Shown piece by piece: positions 11,410 through 20,500 of a DNA stretch of 31,278 bases; the stretch's first letter is position 1, and every line of letters begins with the position of its first letter. Source of the stretch: a virus; the IMG/VR virus record IMGVR_UViG_3300025927_000021, positions 1 to 31,278 of that record. One strand, written 5' to 3'. The notes under the pieces are model-generated. The model saw nothing but the letters and a program-made list of their open reading frames with translations, was not told where the DNA came from and searched no databases. The translations under genes were made by a program, and so were the position numbers.

Positions 11410-11605
11410 CTACTTCATTGTCAAGTTCAAGGATGGGAGCCTAAAAACAGTCAATGTGGATGACGGTGACGGTTACTACCGTGAGGAAGAACTAGTCGGA
11501 GAGGCGAAATCCCTCACAACATACCAATGCTTCATTGCAACGAAAGAAAAGCCACGTGGAAATAAAACGATTTCAGACGGTAACACAACGAACCCCGTGG
11601 GTTAA
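11393..11605 (+). CDS. Small hypothetical protein (70 aa)
   Basis: GTG 11393 gives MTIPIDYFIVKFKDGS; ATG 11360 in the same frame would add 11 residues. The sequence has acidic strands and ends with a Lys/Asn-rich tail that overlaps the downstream ATPase gene. No known motif is seen. It sits between nuclease and recombinase in a compact operon, so it may be an accessory to recombination. Confidence 0.5.
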   Translation: MTIPIDYFIVKFKDGSLKTVNVDDGDGYYREEELVGEAKSLTTYQCFIATKEKPRGNKTISDGNTTNPVG

Positions 11606-12248
11606 AGCACTCATATACGGACAAGCAGGGGCTGGTAAAACCCGATTCTGTGCCGATTCGCCTAAGCCGTTTTGGTTCGACTTTGAGTCGTCCACTGAGA
11701 CGCTGCGATACTGGCCGGAGTACAAGGAGACCAGGGTTAAGACCCCGAAAGATATCTCCGAGCTAATCACGGACATTGCTCTGGCGGTCAATGACCCGGA
11801 GATTGACACCATCATCATCGACTCGATGACAACAGCGCACGACTACTTCATGAGAAGGGAAGCCGAGAAACGTGCAGCCAAGCGAGACGAGTTCACATTC
11901 AGTGAAGCCGATTACAAGTACGCTACGCAGGTCTTTACAAAGCTGTTTGGTCTGCTGCAAGACGCCCCGATCAACGTGGTACTTATTGGACATGAAAGAA
12001 TTGCTTTCGATCCTGACACCGGAAACGTTACAGGAATTTATCCAGATATCACGCCCCGACTTCAACAAGCTGTTACAAGACTTGTTAACGTCGTCGGATA
12101 TATGTCGGCAACGAACAATGAGCTGAAAGGAACAACAAGCCGAAAACTATACCTCAACCGAACCAACACAATCGAGGCGAAGAACCGCCTCAACATCCAA
12201 GACATATTCATACCGAATCCAACATGGAAGGAAATTTTCGGTGCCTGA
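11556..12248 (+). CDS. Sak4-like RecA-fold ATPase (230 aa)
   Basis: Walker A GQAGAGKT (22-29) and Walker B TIIIDSM (85-91) identify a RecA-fold P-loop ATPase of the phage Sak4/AAA_24 type. Known members promote single-strand annealing or strand pairing together with a phage single-strand-binding protein, commonly encoded next door, as here. GTG 11556 is preferred because the domain begins soon after (IKRFQTVTQRTPWVKALIYG); TTG 11535 would add seven residues. The end overlaps the next gene by 8 nt. Confidence 0.85.
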   Translation: MEIKRFQTVTQRTPWVKALIYGQAGAGKTRFCADSPKPFWFDFESSTETLRYWPEYKETRVKTPKDISELITDIALAVNDPEIDTIIIDSMTTAHDYFMRREAEKRAAKRDEFTFSEADYKYATQVFTKLFGLLQDAPINVVLIGHERIAFDPDTGNVTGIYPDITPRLQQAVTRLVNVVGYMSATNNELKGTTSRKLYLNRTNTIEAKNRLNIQDIFIPNPTWKEIFGA

Positions 12249-12666
12249 TTTCAAGATCAACTTCGGAAACGCCAAGCAACTAACGCCATTTGAGTTGCCG
12301 CCCGAGGGACAATACACCCTCGTGATTGCGGACTACAAGTGCAAGGAAGCAAAGAACCCGGAATCCCGTGCAAAGGGATTCAACATCGCTATCGTTTTCA
12401 ACGTGGCCGATGACGACTATCCGGGCGCAAAGCTCTGGCACAACTTGTGGGTTGCTTACGAGAACCCCTGGGCTGCCAAGTATTTCTTCGACGCACTTAC
12501 GGGCAAAGACCTGGAAGATGACAACCTCGATGTGACAGATGCTGACTCATTCATCGGACAGGCAGTTGGTGCGGCTCTGATCCATGAGTCGTACGAGTAC
12601 AACGGAGAGACGAGGAAGAAGCTGGTGGTTGCTACGCCAGATTCGTTCTACAACGTTCCGTTCTGA
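12241..12666 (+). CDS. DUF669-like protein, probable recombination partner (141 aa)
   Basis: The PPEGQYTLVIADY beginning, the KLWHNLWV strand and the AKYFFDALTG helix fit the DUF669 family found beside phage recombinases. It is thought to act as a single-strand DNA-binding partner; that role is known only for some homologues. GTG 12241 overlaps the ATPase stop and follows GGAAGGAAA. A strong hairpin ends the unit at 12673. Confidence 0.75.
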   Translation: MPDFKINFGNAKQLTPFELPPEGQYTLVIADYKCKEAKNPESRAKGFNIAIVFNVADDDYPGAKLWHNLWVAYENPWAAKYFFDALTGKDLEDDNLDVTDADSFIGQAVGAALIHESYEYNGETRKKLVVATPDSFYNVPF

Positions 12667-12672
12667 TTGACA

Positions 12673-12702
12673 GTAGCCCCCGGTCGAAAGGCCGGGGGCT
12701 AC
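12673..12702 (+). terminator. 11-bp GC-rich hairpin
   Basis: GTAGCCCCCGG (12673-12683) pairs perfectly with CCGGGGGCTAC (12692-12702) around TCGAAAGG. Only a short T-rich sequence follows (TTGTCTCT). It starts 6 nt after the DUF669-like stop and lies 17 nt before the second LAGLIDADG gene, so that gene may be only partly read through. Confidence 0.75.
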
Positions 12703-12719
12703 TTGTCTCTGGAGACATT

Positions 12720-13070
12720 ATGGAAATCAAGGACCTATATTGGGTTGCTGGATTGATAGAGGGGGAGGGCTGTTTCTTTTTATATGAAAGCGGCAATTCT
12801 TGCCTTAGATTCTCCATGTCCCTGACAGAGAAGGCTGTGCTAGAACATGCACAGAAGATAATTGGACTTGGAACGATAAGGGGACCGTACCATAATAAGA
12901 AGCGCACTAAACCATTTTGGGTTTGGGGAATCTCTAGAGATAGAGATGTTGCTGCTTTAATGATGACCCTCTATCCTCTAATGTGGGATAACAGACAAGA
13001 AACTATTGACGATCTGCTAGAAATTTGGAGGTCTAAGCCTGTCGTCAAGCATAGGAATACGGTGCCATGA
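12720..13070 (+). CDS. Second LAGLIDADG homing endonuclease (116 aa)
   Basis: Residues 8-17 read WVAGLIEGEG, a LAGLIDADG motif. It is paralogous to the product at 4206-4526 (same motif spacing, GPYHNK versus GPYQYK, DVAALMMTLYPLM versus HVAALLMTIYPIM). ATG 12720 has GGAG 7 nt upstream, and the stop overlaps ATG 13067 of the primase-helicase (ATGA). The sequence is visibly more AT-rich than its neighbours (a run encoding CFFLYES), a sign of recent acquisition. It has landed just after a terminator-like hairpin, between the recombination and replication genes. Confidence 0.82.
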   Translation: MEIKDLYWVAGLIEGEGCFFLYESGNSCLRFSMSLTEKAVLEHAQKIIGLGTIRGPYHNKKRTKPFWVWGISRDRDVAALMMTLYPLMWDNRQETIDDLLEIWRSKPVVKHRNTVP

Positions 13071-14770
13071 ACACGCTCAGTTTCTATTTAGACACTCTAT
13101 ACGATGGTCTAAGTGGCTTTGTGTATTCGCCTGTCAAAACGGCAACGAGCTTTGAGCAACATTGGTTTGACTATCCGAGAGAGAAGCAAGCTCTTATCGA
13201 CCACATCTCCAATGGCGGAGGCGACGTATACATATCGCCTGCCGTCTATTCGGAGAAGCGTGCAGTCAAAGAGTCGATTAAGACGCTACAGTGTGTATGG
13301 GTAGAGTTCGACGGGGTTGAGCAGATTGATTTCCAATCTGTGTCAGAACCTACCATGATAGTCCAAACCAGCTTTGCTTCGCACGTTCACTGTTACTGGC
13401 GAATCGACAGGGACACTCATCACGTCGTAGAGAAGATCAACAGGGAGCTTACCTATTACCTACACGCTGATAGTTCAGGCTGGGACGCAACGCAATTGTT
13501 ACGTCCTCCAGAGACCATTAACCACAAGCATAACTTGCCGGTTGTTCTATCAAGTCACACCCTTTCCGCCTATACGGTTGGAGCCTTTGATTTCCTCCCC
13601 ACAATATCAGCTCCTGCCGCTTCTACCGTCTTGGTGGATGAGCTAATACCTACAGCGCAGGTCTTGGCTAACAACACACTGCCGCTCAAAGTTATGCGGA
13701 TGGTTAAGAAGGAAGAGCCAGTCGAACCCTACAGGTCCTCGTTTCTCATGAGGTTAGCCCATGAACTAGCGGAAGAGGATTTGACGCATGTAGAGATAGT
13801 CTCGCTTCTATACGAAGCAGACGGCCGCATCAAGAAGTACGACGGTAGAAACGATCAACTGGTCAGGCTGTCACAGATAGCAGATCACGCTATGCTTAAG
13901 CACATAGCGGAGGATACTGTCATCATCTACACGCCAGAGCAGATTCTCAAATACGTCGAGCAATTGCAGTGGATACTGCCTCAGTGGCTCCACGCTACTG
14001 GTCAGTTGGTAATTAGCTCGGCCCCAGGTGTAGGTAAGACTCAGTGGTGTATGCAGCTAGCATATAGCTTAGCAACTGGCCGCTCGTTCCTAGGGATGGC
14101 TAATAGCTCGAAGTACAAGGTCTTGGTTCTAAGCTTGGAAATGGACAAGCAGTCGCTGAAATACATCTTCGAGCATCAGCAGAACTCATGGGAGGAAACA
14201 CCGCTCTTTGATATCGTGGATGAAACACAGAGCCTGTCTAAGTACGAGGACTTGATCGAGGAACGAGAGACGAACGTTCTGATCGTAGACTCACTGACAG
14301 AGCTACTCGATGACGAAGAGGAAACTAGCCCAGGGAAAGAGGCTAGGCGGATTATGAAGTGGTGCAGGAAAATCCGCCGTCGTTATGGACTGGCTGTCAT
14401 CCTGATCCACCACAACAGGAAAGCAACAGAAGGAAACAAGAAGCCTAAAGGACTGGCCGACTTGGCTGGTTCCTTCCAGTTCGCTAAGGACACAGATACC
14501 GTTCTGCAACTCTGGGAAGATTACAAGGGGATTGAACTCTCCGGAGTCAAAGTTCGCTTCGGTCACAAAGACGCATTCATGCTGGCTCGCAGCGGCGACC
14601 TATGGTTCACAAGGAAAGAAAGTGCTAGTAACCCATCAAGACCAGCTCCAGCAAATCAGGAACGAGATCAAGGGAAGCAACAGAGTAGCGATCGACACGG
14701 AGACCAACTTCACCGAGATATACGAGGAACGATATCTTTTAGGCGTAGCCCTAAAGACGGACCACAATAG
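13067..14770 (+). CDS. Primase-helicase (archaeo-eukaryotic primase plus RecA-like helicase, 567 aa)
   Basis: The N-terminal half looks like an archaeo-eukaryotic primase: VEFDG (79-83), ASHVHCYWRID (104-114) and DATQLLRPPETINHK (140-154) correspond to motifs I-III. The C-terminal half is a RepA/DnaB-type hexameric helicase with Walker A APGVGKTQ (319-326) and Walker B LIVDSL (405-410), and IHHN (447-450). The fusion would prime and unwind at the replication fork. The last 50 residues are Ser/Gln/Arg-rich and overlap the DNA polymerase gene by 149 nt, so the tail is probably overprinted rather than part of the helicase fold. A frameshift in the sequence cannot be excluded. Confidence 0.88.
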   Translation: MNTLSFYLDTLYDGLSGFVYSPVKTATSFEQHWFDYPREKQALIDHISNGGGDVYISPAVYSEKRAVKESIKTLQCVWVEFDGVEQIDFQSVSEPTMIVQTSFASHVHCYWRIDRDTHHVVEKINRELTYYLHADSSGWDATQLLRPPETINHKHNLPVVLSSHTLSAYTVGAFDFLPTISAPAASTVLVDELIPTAQVLANNTLPLKVMRMVKKEEPVEPYRSSFLMRLAHELAEEDLTHVEIVSLLYEADGRIKKYDGRNDQLVRLSQIADHAMLKHIAEDTVIIYTPEQILKYVEQLQWILPQWLHATGQLVISSAPGVGKTQWCMQLAYSLATGRSFLGMANSSKYKVLVLSLEMDKQSLKYIFEHQQNSWEETPLFDIVDETQSLSKYEDLIEERETNVLIVDSLTELLDDEEETSPGKEARRIMKWCRKIRRRYGLAVILIHHNRKATEGNKKPKGLADLAGSFQFAKDTDTVLQLWEDYKGIELSGVKVRFGHKDAFMLARSGDLWFTRKESASNPSRPAPANQERDQGKQQSSDRHGDQLHRDIRGTISFRRSPKDGPQ

Positions 14771-16361
14771 TTGGTACATACCTGTCAATCATCGCCCTTA
14801 TCTGGGTAAACAGCCCGACAACTTCATCGTGCCGCCCGACTTGTTCGATGATTACAACGGCCCCCTTATCGCTCACAACATGAAGTTCGACTACTCTGTT
14901 CTTAAGCAACACGGTATCAGCCTTCCTGTAGGTAACCTCTGGTGTACCATGATGCTGTCCGTCTACATCGACGAGAACAAGACTACTAGCCATGACTTAG
15001 ACGGGGTTCTGGAACGGTTTTTGGGCGCACGAAAGAAAGTAGTTGAAGCAGCCGCTTTGAAGAAGTTTGGCTGGGTAACAGCGCCAACCAACTACATGGC
15101 ACAGTACGCAGAGCAAGACTGTATGCGTCTCCCAGAGTTGTATGATGTTCTACTTGACAAGAGCCAACTACAACACATACAACTCTGGGAACAGTTCGAT
15201 CGGCCGTTTATGCTACTTTTGGCCGAAATTGAAATGAACGGCATCTTGATCGACCGTGAACTCTGCGCTCAATTACAGGCGCAGTGTCAGGTACGACTTC
15301 GAGAGATTCGTGACGCTCTGGGGTTTGATCCAGCCAAACCATCGCAATTGCATCCCAAACTCTTTTCCGACCCGCCGTTGGGTTTAGGTTTGCGTGCATC
15401 TTCGTTTACTCCAACTGGTAAGCCTCAAGTATCTCTTGAATGGCTCCAGGGCATAGGTCACCCGACGACTGCCCTTGTGTATGAGTATAGGAAGATCAGC
15501 AAGCAGTTGTCAAGCTATTTCTCCGCCTACCTTGACCTCACTACCAGGGAGAACCCTCGCCTCCACCCAAACTTCAAGCAGCATGGCACCGAAACAGGGC
15601 GCCTCTCATGCGAGAACCCCAACCTTCAGCAGATACCCCGTGAGGAGTACAAGGATGCTAGTGTCAAGAGGCTCTTTCTACCTGAACCTGGAAAGGAACT
15701 TTGGGAGATTGACTATCGGACCATTGAGTATAGACTACAAGCGGTTTATGCACAGTCCGAGCAACTACTCACCTTGTTTGAAAACGAGGGAGACTTCCAT
15801 CAGCTTGTGGCAGACGACGTTAGCACTAAGGCTGGAATCCCAATTACCAGACAAAGAGCAAAGACTATCAACTACCTCATGTCTTTTGGAGGTGGACCAA
15901 GAGTCCTACAGGCCCAACTTGGAACATCCTTCAGTGTAGCGAAAGAGATACACGAAGCATATAAGGCCGCTTATCCTGAAATCTTCGAGAAGGCGTGGGA
16001 GGCACAACAAGTTGCAGAAGCTGATATGTCCATTGATATGTGGAGCGGCCGCACTAGGCATTTCGTATACCCTGGGGAGGCACATAAAGCATTCAACGCA
16101 GTTATCCAGGGAGGAAGCTTCGAGATTGTCAAGCGGAGTATGCTACTTCTCCACGCCGCTGGATTTTCAATCTCGAATCAGGTACATGACTCCGTATGGC
16201 TTAATGTAGACAATGAGAAGGAGGTCACAGAAGCACAAGACATCATGGAGAACTGGACTCACGAGACATTTGGACTCACCTTTAGAACAGATAGGAAGAT
16301 GTTACATGGGAAGCACGTGGGAGTCAATCAACATAAGCGTTACTCTTTCTCGGCACAATAG
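14622..16361 (+). CDS. Family A DNA polymerase with 3'-5' exonuclease (579 aa)
   Basis: Exonuclease motifs: IDTET (D25, E27), HNMKFD (D90) and YAEQD (D166). Polymerase motifs: TGRLS (325-329), motif A DYRTIEYR (364-371), motif B RQRAKTINYLMSFGG (410-424) and motif C QVHDS (520-524). It lacks a 5' nuclease domain, as in T7-like replicases. Motif C has Ser where Glu is usual in bacterial Pol I. GTG 14622 is chosen for AAGGAAAG upstream; an earlier ATG at 14532 lies within helicase sequence. This is the phage replicase working with the primase-helicase encoded just upstream. Confidence 0.93.
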   Translation: MLVTHQDQLQQIRNEIKGSNRVAIDTETNFTEIYEERYLLGVALKTDHNSWYIPVNHRPYLGKQPDNFIVPPDLFDDYNGPLIAHNMKFDYSVLKQHGISLPVGNLWCTMMLSVYIDENKTTSHDLDGVLERFLGARKKVVEAAALKKFGWVTAPTNYMAQYAEQDCMRLPELYDVLLDKSQLQHIQLWEQFDRPFMLLLAEIEMNGILIDRELCAQLQAQCQVRLREIRDALGFDPAKPSQLHPKLFSDPPLGLGLRASSFTPTGKPQVSLEWLQGIGHPTTALVYEYRKISKQLSSYFSAYLDLTTRENPRLHPNFKQHGTETGRLSCENPNLQQIPREEYKDASVKRLFLPEPGKELWEIDYRTIEYRLQAVYAQSEQLLTLFENEGDFHQLVADDVSTKAGIPITRQRAKTINYLMSFGGGPRVLQAQLGTSFSVAKEIHEAYKAAYPEIFEKAWEAQQVAEADMSIDMWSGRTRHFVYPGEAHKAFNAVIQGGSFEIVKRSMLLLHAAGFSISNQVHDSVWLNVDNEKEVTEAQDIMENWTHETFGLTFRTDRKMLHGKHVGVNQHKRYSFSAQ

Positions 16362-16467
16362 CGAGCAAGATGACATTGACGATGATGCCTTTACCAACCT
16401 GAAACGGGAGGTAAGAGAGCTATGTGCGAGGGACGATTACAAGCACCTAGATCCGATAGTTTCGTAG
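16306..16467 (+). CDS. Small hypothetical protein (53 aa)
   Basis: ATG 16306 follows AGGAAG and overlaps the end of the polymerase gene by 56 nt in another frame. The protein starts MGSTWESINISVTLSRHNSEQ and has an acidic middle and a charged helix (LKREVRELCARDD). No family is recognised. Moderate confidence because of the overlaps at both ends. Confidence 0.4.
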   Translation: MGSTWESINISVTLSRHNSEQDDIDDDAFTNLKREVRELCARDDYKHLDPIVS

Positions 16468-16601
16468 ACTGGCGATACTTAGCCTTATTCTGGCTGTATT
16501 GCGGCAGAATGCACCCGGCAGTAGCTGCTATAGAAGCGCATGAAATGCTAAGACTATACCCCAACAGGAAGTTCTTTCCAGGTGAGAATACTAGGGATTG
16601 A
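16422..16601 (+). CDS. Small hypothetical protein (59 aa)
   Basis: Translated from ATG 16422; it includes SDSFVDWRYLALFWLYCGRM and ends FFPGENTRD. A helical, Leu/Trp-rich core suggests a small globular protein; the hydrophobic run is too short and interrupted for a clear membrane span. AAGAGAG precedes the start closely. The stop lies within the ruvC-like gene start by 20 nt. Function unknown. Confidence 0.5.
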   Translation: MCEGRLQAPRSDSFVDWRYLALFWLYCGRMHPAVAAIEAHEMLRLYPNRKFFPGENTRD

Positions 16602-17016
16602 TCCAGGCACTTCAACAGGCTGGGCCAACATAGACGTAAACGACAAGAAGATCACGCTGGGTAAGTTCGGAATCTCGAAAGGCGATAGCCTAACGGATAT
16701 CTACGAACACGTCCAAGCGGCCGATATAATCGTTTACGAAGGTTTCTGGCTAAGGCCAGATAAGGCAATGAAAGGGGACTTTAACTGGCAAGATAATCCG
16801 GCTGAGAAAGCGATTGGCTCTTTGCTGACTCTTTGTAAGCTGAGTGGAAAGACAAAGATTGTAAAGCAGCAACCTTCACAGCGTGTACCTGGCTTCGCAT
16901 TTGCCGGATTGAAGTATGTACCGAAGGCGAAAGGAAAACACTGGCAAGACGCTCTGGCTCACGCTGTTTTTTATGCGGTATCTGTACTTCATGCCAATCC
17001 TGTGCGGACACCCTGA
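16582..17016 (+). CDS. RuvC-like Holliday junction resolvase (144 aa)
   Basis: The RNase H-fold signature LGIDPGTSTGWA (D7), VYEGFW (E53) and HWQDALAHA (H120, D123) match the catalytic acids of the RuvC family. Phage members cut branched DNA before packaging or during recombination. GTG 16582 has AGGAAG about 10 nt upstream. This is the last plus-strand gene, and its 3' half is antisense to the C-terminal part of the whiB gene. Confidence 0.88.
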   Translation: MRILGIDPGTSTGWANIDVNDKKITLGKFGISKGDSLTDIYEHVQAADIIVYEGFWLRPDKAMKGDFNWQDNPAEKAIGSLLTLCKLSGKTKIVKQQPSQRVPGFAFAGLKYVPKAKGKHWQDALAHAVFYAVSVLHANPVRTP

Positions 17017-17272
17017 GTATGTTGCGTCTTAGCTCACCTACAGGGATGCCAGTTACCATCGAAGAGACTCTTATCTTTTCTCGTTCGCTATAGGTAGTGC
17101 CGCCCCAAACTCCGGTTTCGCCGTTGAAAATTGCCCAGTCAAGACACGGGTCTTTGACTGGGCAATTTACGCATACACGGATGGCACGTAAATCGTCTTC
17201 AATTGTTGCCAGGTAGAAGTTATGTGGAAGAGCTCCCCGGCAAGCAGCCTCTTTCATCCATGTTCTGTCCAT
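16781..17272 (-). CDS. WhiB-family Fe-S transcription regulator (163 aa)
   Basis: C11, C34-V-N-C37 and C43 are the four ligands of the WhiB [4Fe-4S] cluster, followed by the GVWGGT turn (54-59). WhiB-like proteins bind SigA region 4 and redirect host transcription; phage copies are known to interfere with host WhiB function. The core is only about 85 residues; the other 78 residues overlap ruvC in antisense and are not conserved family sequence as far as I can see. ATG 17272 has AGGAG just 2 nt upstream, a tight spacing; M6 is an alternative. Isolated on the minus strand, it may have its own promoter, though I cannot identify one confidently. Confidence 0.88.
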   Translation of the reverse strand: MDRTWMKEAACRGALPHNFYLATIEDDLRAIRVCVNCPVKDPCLDWAIFNGETGVWGGTTYSEREKIRVSSMVTGIPVGELRRNILRVSAQDWHEVQIPHKKQREPERLASVFLSPSVHTSIRQMRSQVHAVKVAALQSLSFHSAYKESAKSQSLSQPDYLAS

Positions 17273-17504
17273 AGCTCCTGGGGTTTCAAAAGCGTTCGGA
17301 AACGAAGCGGAAACGCAAGGGGGTCCATTGCGCTCTAACGATCACAGGGTATCACAGGGGCGGACACTCCGCAACGGCCCTCCTGGGGCATCCTGGTGGC
17401 CTCTCTGTGCCCTCTGAGAGCGGCACACGCTGGGGCGATTCAGGGGTGACCCGAACAGGCGTTCGATACCTTAGCGAAATCGGCAGATTATCGCTCAGAA
17501 TCTG
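17273..17504. other. Gap between whiB and the late operon, with hairpins
   Basis: No gene is seen in these 232 bp. Immediately after the stop of the 1,205-residue gene (reading the minus strand) CAGATT (17484-17489) and AATCTG (17499-17504) form a hairpin; an alternative AGCGA/TCGCT pairing overlaps it. GCGGA-CAC-TCCGC lies at 17360-17372, and ATCACAGGG is repeated at 17341 and 17351. The late transcript may end here, upstream of whiB. The T tract is lacking, so termination is uncertain. Confidence 0.45.
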
Positions 17505-20500
17505 TTACTGGGGTAAATTGAGATAAGTACGTGCGTCTGCGTCAGTTGGCACATGATACGGGTCCACATAGCCGTGCTGATAGTTCGCACCTGGCAGCCG
17601 TTGTGCGGCGTTGATTGCTGCGGTCGGTGTCGCAAATTCCCCGATCACTTCTCCAGTCATCTTGTTGGTGACTCTGTAAGTGAAGTTCTCCGTTGTGGAG
17701 ATGAAGTACGCATCCTGGCCGTAGTTGAATTCCTTCAACGGGTTATCAATTGCTTGATCCCTGTTGTCTTGTTGCTGTTGCATCTGCTGTTGTGTACTAA
17801 CTCGTCGGATCGGCAAACCGGCACCCAACAGGCTGTCACTTAGCAGACGCTCTCCGATTGAACGATCACCCTGGTTGAATTCCTTGGCGATATCTCCAGC
17901 CAGAGGAATCTTGTCCATTAGGTAATCGTAGGTGGAGTTGATTCTGCGGTCATCATGGAATGTGCGGCCAGCTGCTAGTTCTGCAGGGATTAGAGCTAGA
18001 GGATTCAAATTGGAGATTACGTTCTGCGCTAGTCCCTGAGCAGTTCCACCACTGGACATAATGTCCAAGGAGCCTGTAGGTAGAATGTCACCTGTGATAG
18101 ACCACGGCTCTTTTCCATCACCAATAGCGTAGCCCATGTTCCGAATCCACTTCGGGATGTTCATGTTGTTGAAGTCATCCGCTCCCGAACCGTCATTGTA
18201 CTGCATGAAACGGTCGGTCTTTGCGAAGTAGCGAGGGTTGGTGTAAAGCTGCTCGATAAGAGTCGGAGCGGCCTTACGCATGTAGGTGTAGAACGGGAAA
18301 GCCAGCGATTTCATACCCTGCTCCCAGGGCATAAGAGCGGAGTAATCGAACTTGTAGTAGTTCATCCTCCACAATGCAGCGTCTGTTGCACGCCGCTCAA
18401 TCTCGTCTAGGTCACGCATCCCCTTACCGTATAGGGCTTTTGCTTCATCCCTGAATGCGGTAACGAAATGGGTGAAACGGCCGATTGTCTCTCTTGTATC
18501 TGAGACGTTCCTGAGTACGTTTCCAGTGCCTCTTACGGCTCGTTGTGGGATTTCACCAGCAGACAGTGTTTGGTAGGTGTTCAGATCAGTACGATAGAAG
18601 CCAGCGTTGGCGTTCCGTTCGTAAATCTGCATCATCTCTTTGTAGTTCTTTTCCAAGCCTGGAACAATGTCGAAAACTGCCCGTCTACCAGCCTGGTTAA
18701 GACCCCACTTCTTAGCTACTTCGTAGTAGTCATCAGGATTAACGTCATCCAGCAGACCCATGAAAATATCGCCGATCATGTTCCTCGTATGGAAGCCCAT
18801 ACGTGGCAACGTGAGCAACTGCTTCATCTTCGTTGTGATCTTGGCTAGGTTTCTACCGATAATGCCCCACTCCGATGAAGTCCAAGATGACATACGGTCA
18901 TACATCTTGGCTACTTCGTGGAACTCTTTGGGCATGTAGTAGTTGCGACCCTCTCCAACAGAGGCTCTTAGGCTGGCCTCTAGACGAGCAGGATCAGCAG
19001 CAATTAGTCCGCCCTTTTCAGCGGCATCCTTCGATAGCTTACCAATTGTGCCATCTGTCACAGAGTAGCTGCGAACGAGGTCATTGTAGAACAGAGCACG
19101 GCTAGCATCTCTACGGGACTTTAGCATCCGGTAGTCTAATGCAGCAAATGCGTTCTCAACTGGCTTCAGTCCGTCAGCTTTGGCTTTCGCTATTGTGTAC
19201 TTTCCTGGTCCCTGGAAGGACTTGTCTTTGAATGCGTCTTTTCTGCCGTTCTTGAACTTGGTACGAGCGTCTCTTGTTCCACCACGGTTGAAGATGTAGG
19301 CGTACCCATCTTCCTTCGTAGCATTGGGGTGTCGTGATCCGTTTGTGATTTCATCTGCGAAGATCGAGTCGTACTTAGCCCGAAGGTATTTAAGAGCATC
19401 GTCCATTCGTTGTGAACCCAACGAAGGGAGGTTCTTTTCCAGTGCCTGTTGCAGTTCAAACGTCTCTTGCCTTGTGTATTTCCGTGCCCATTCTTTCAAT
19501 TCGTCACGGAACTTGTTCATAGGCTCAAAGCCCAAAGCGGCCGCTCGGGTGCCTTTCAGACCAAGTAGACCGGAGAACATTCTCTCGTAGATTGACCCAT
19601 CAAGGGCGTTTTGAATACTTGGGAAAGTAGTGCTCAACTTGCTGTTTGCCCATGAGAAGGCTTTACCAACTGGTTTGAAAGCGTAGTCACTTCCGAAGAG
19701 CTTAACTCCAGGCGCCCTGTAGGTAGGGTTAGATGCTGACTCAAAGACAGCCTGCCTAATCTGCTCAACCTGGGGATCGTACTTCTTGCTGACAATCTCG
19801 TTGAAGAGGTTCTTGTATTCTTTCTCGGCAATATCTCCCCTGGCTAGAGAGGCGAGGATATCGTCTGTTGAAGCTCCCGCAGGTACCTTTCCAGCATTTT
19901 CCAGCTTGGTACCTAGTGCTTGCCAGAAGTCGTCGAAATCCTGTCCCTTTGAACGGAAGAAGTCAATCGTTTTTGAAGAGATAGTACCAGCACGCTGGAA
20001 TACACGATCAACACGACTGTTCGTAAGGTCAGTCATGGCACGACGTACTTCTTCGCCAGTATTGCTAGCGACCAAAGCAGGCCATGCTCTGTTGTTCAGG
20101 AGCCTAGTTCCACGACTACCACCTCTGTTTACTTCCAGAGCGGAGTTAGCAAATAGCCGGTCAGTAGAATCTGCAACTCTCTGGAAGAGAGCATTGGGGT
20201 TCTGTTCGTAGAACGGAGCGTTGTGGATCAGTCCAGATGTTGCGTGGAAGTTAGCAGTTTCATGCTGTGCAGCCTCGACCATCACACTCTGTAGACGATC
20301 TGCCGTAGCTAGCTCGTCAGTCCCTCTAATGAGCTTGGGAACAGAAGGCATAAAGACGTTGGTAGGATCAACCACCATCTCGCCTGTGAAACCAACTAGC
20401 TGTGAAAGAGCTTGTTCTAGGGCTGGGTGAGAATCCTCTAGGTGAGAAAGCTGCTGCCCAATCATGTCAGTTGGGTTGTTCTTAATTGCTTCGTAAACGT

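Noticed and set aside
15475-15939. 154-residue open frame inside the polymerase gene
   Set aside because: It lies in another frame of a clearly recognised DNA polymerase, has no domain, and its composition follows the polymerase codons.
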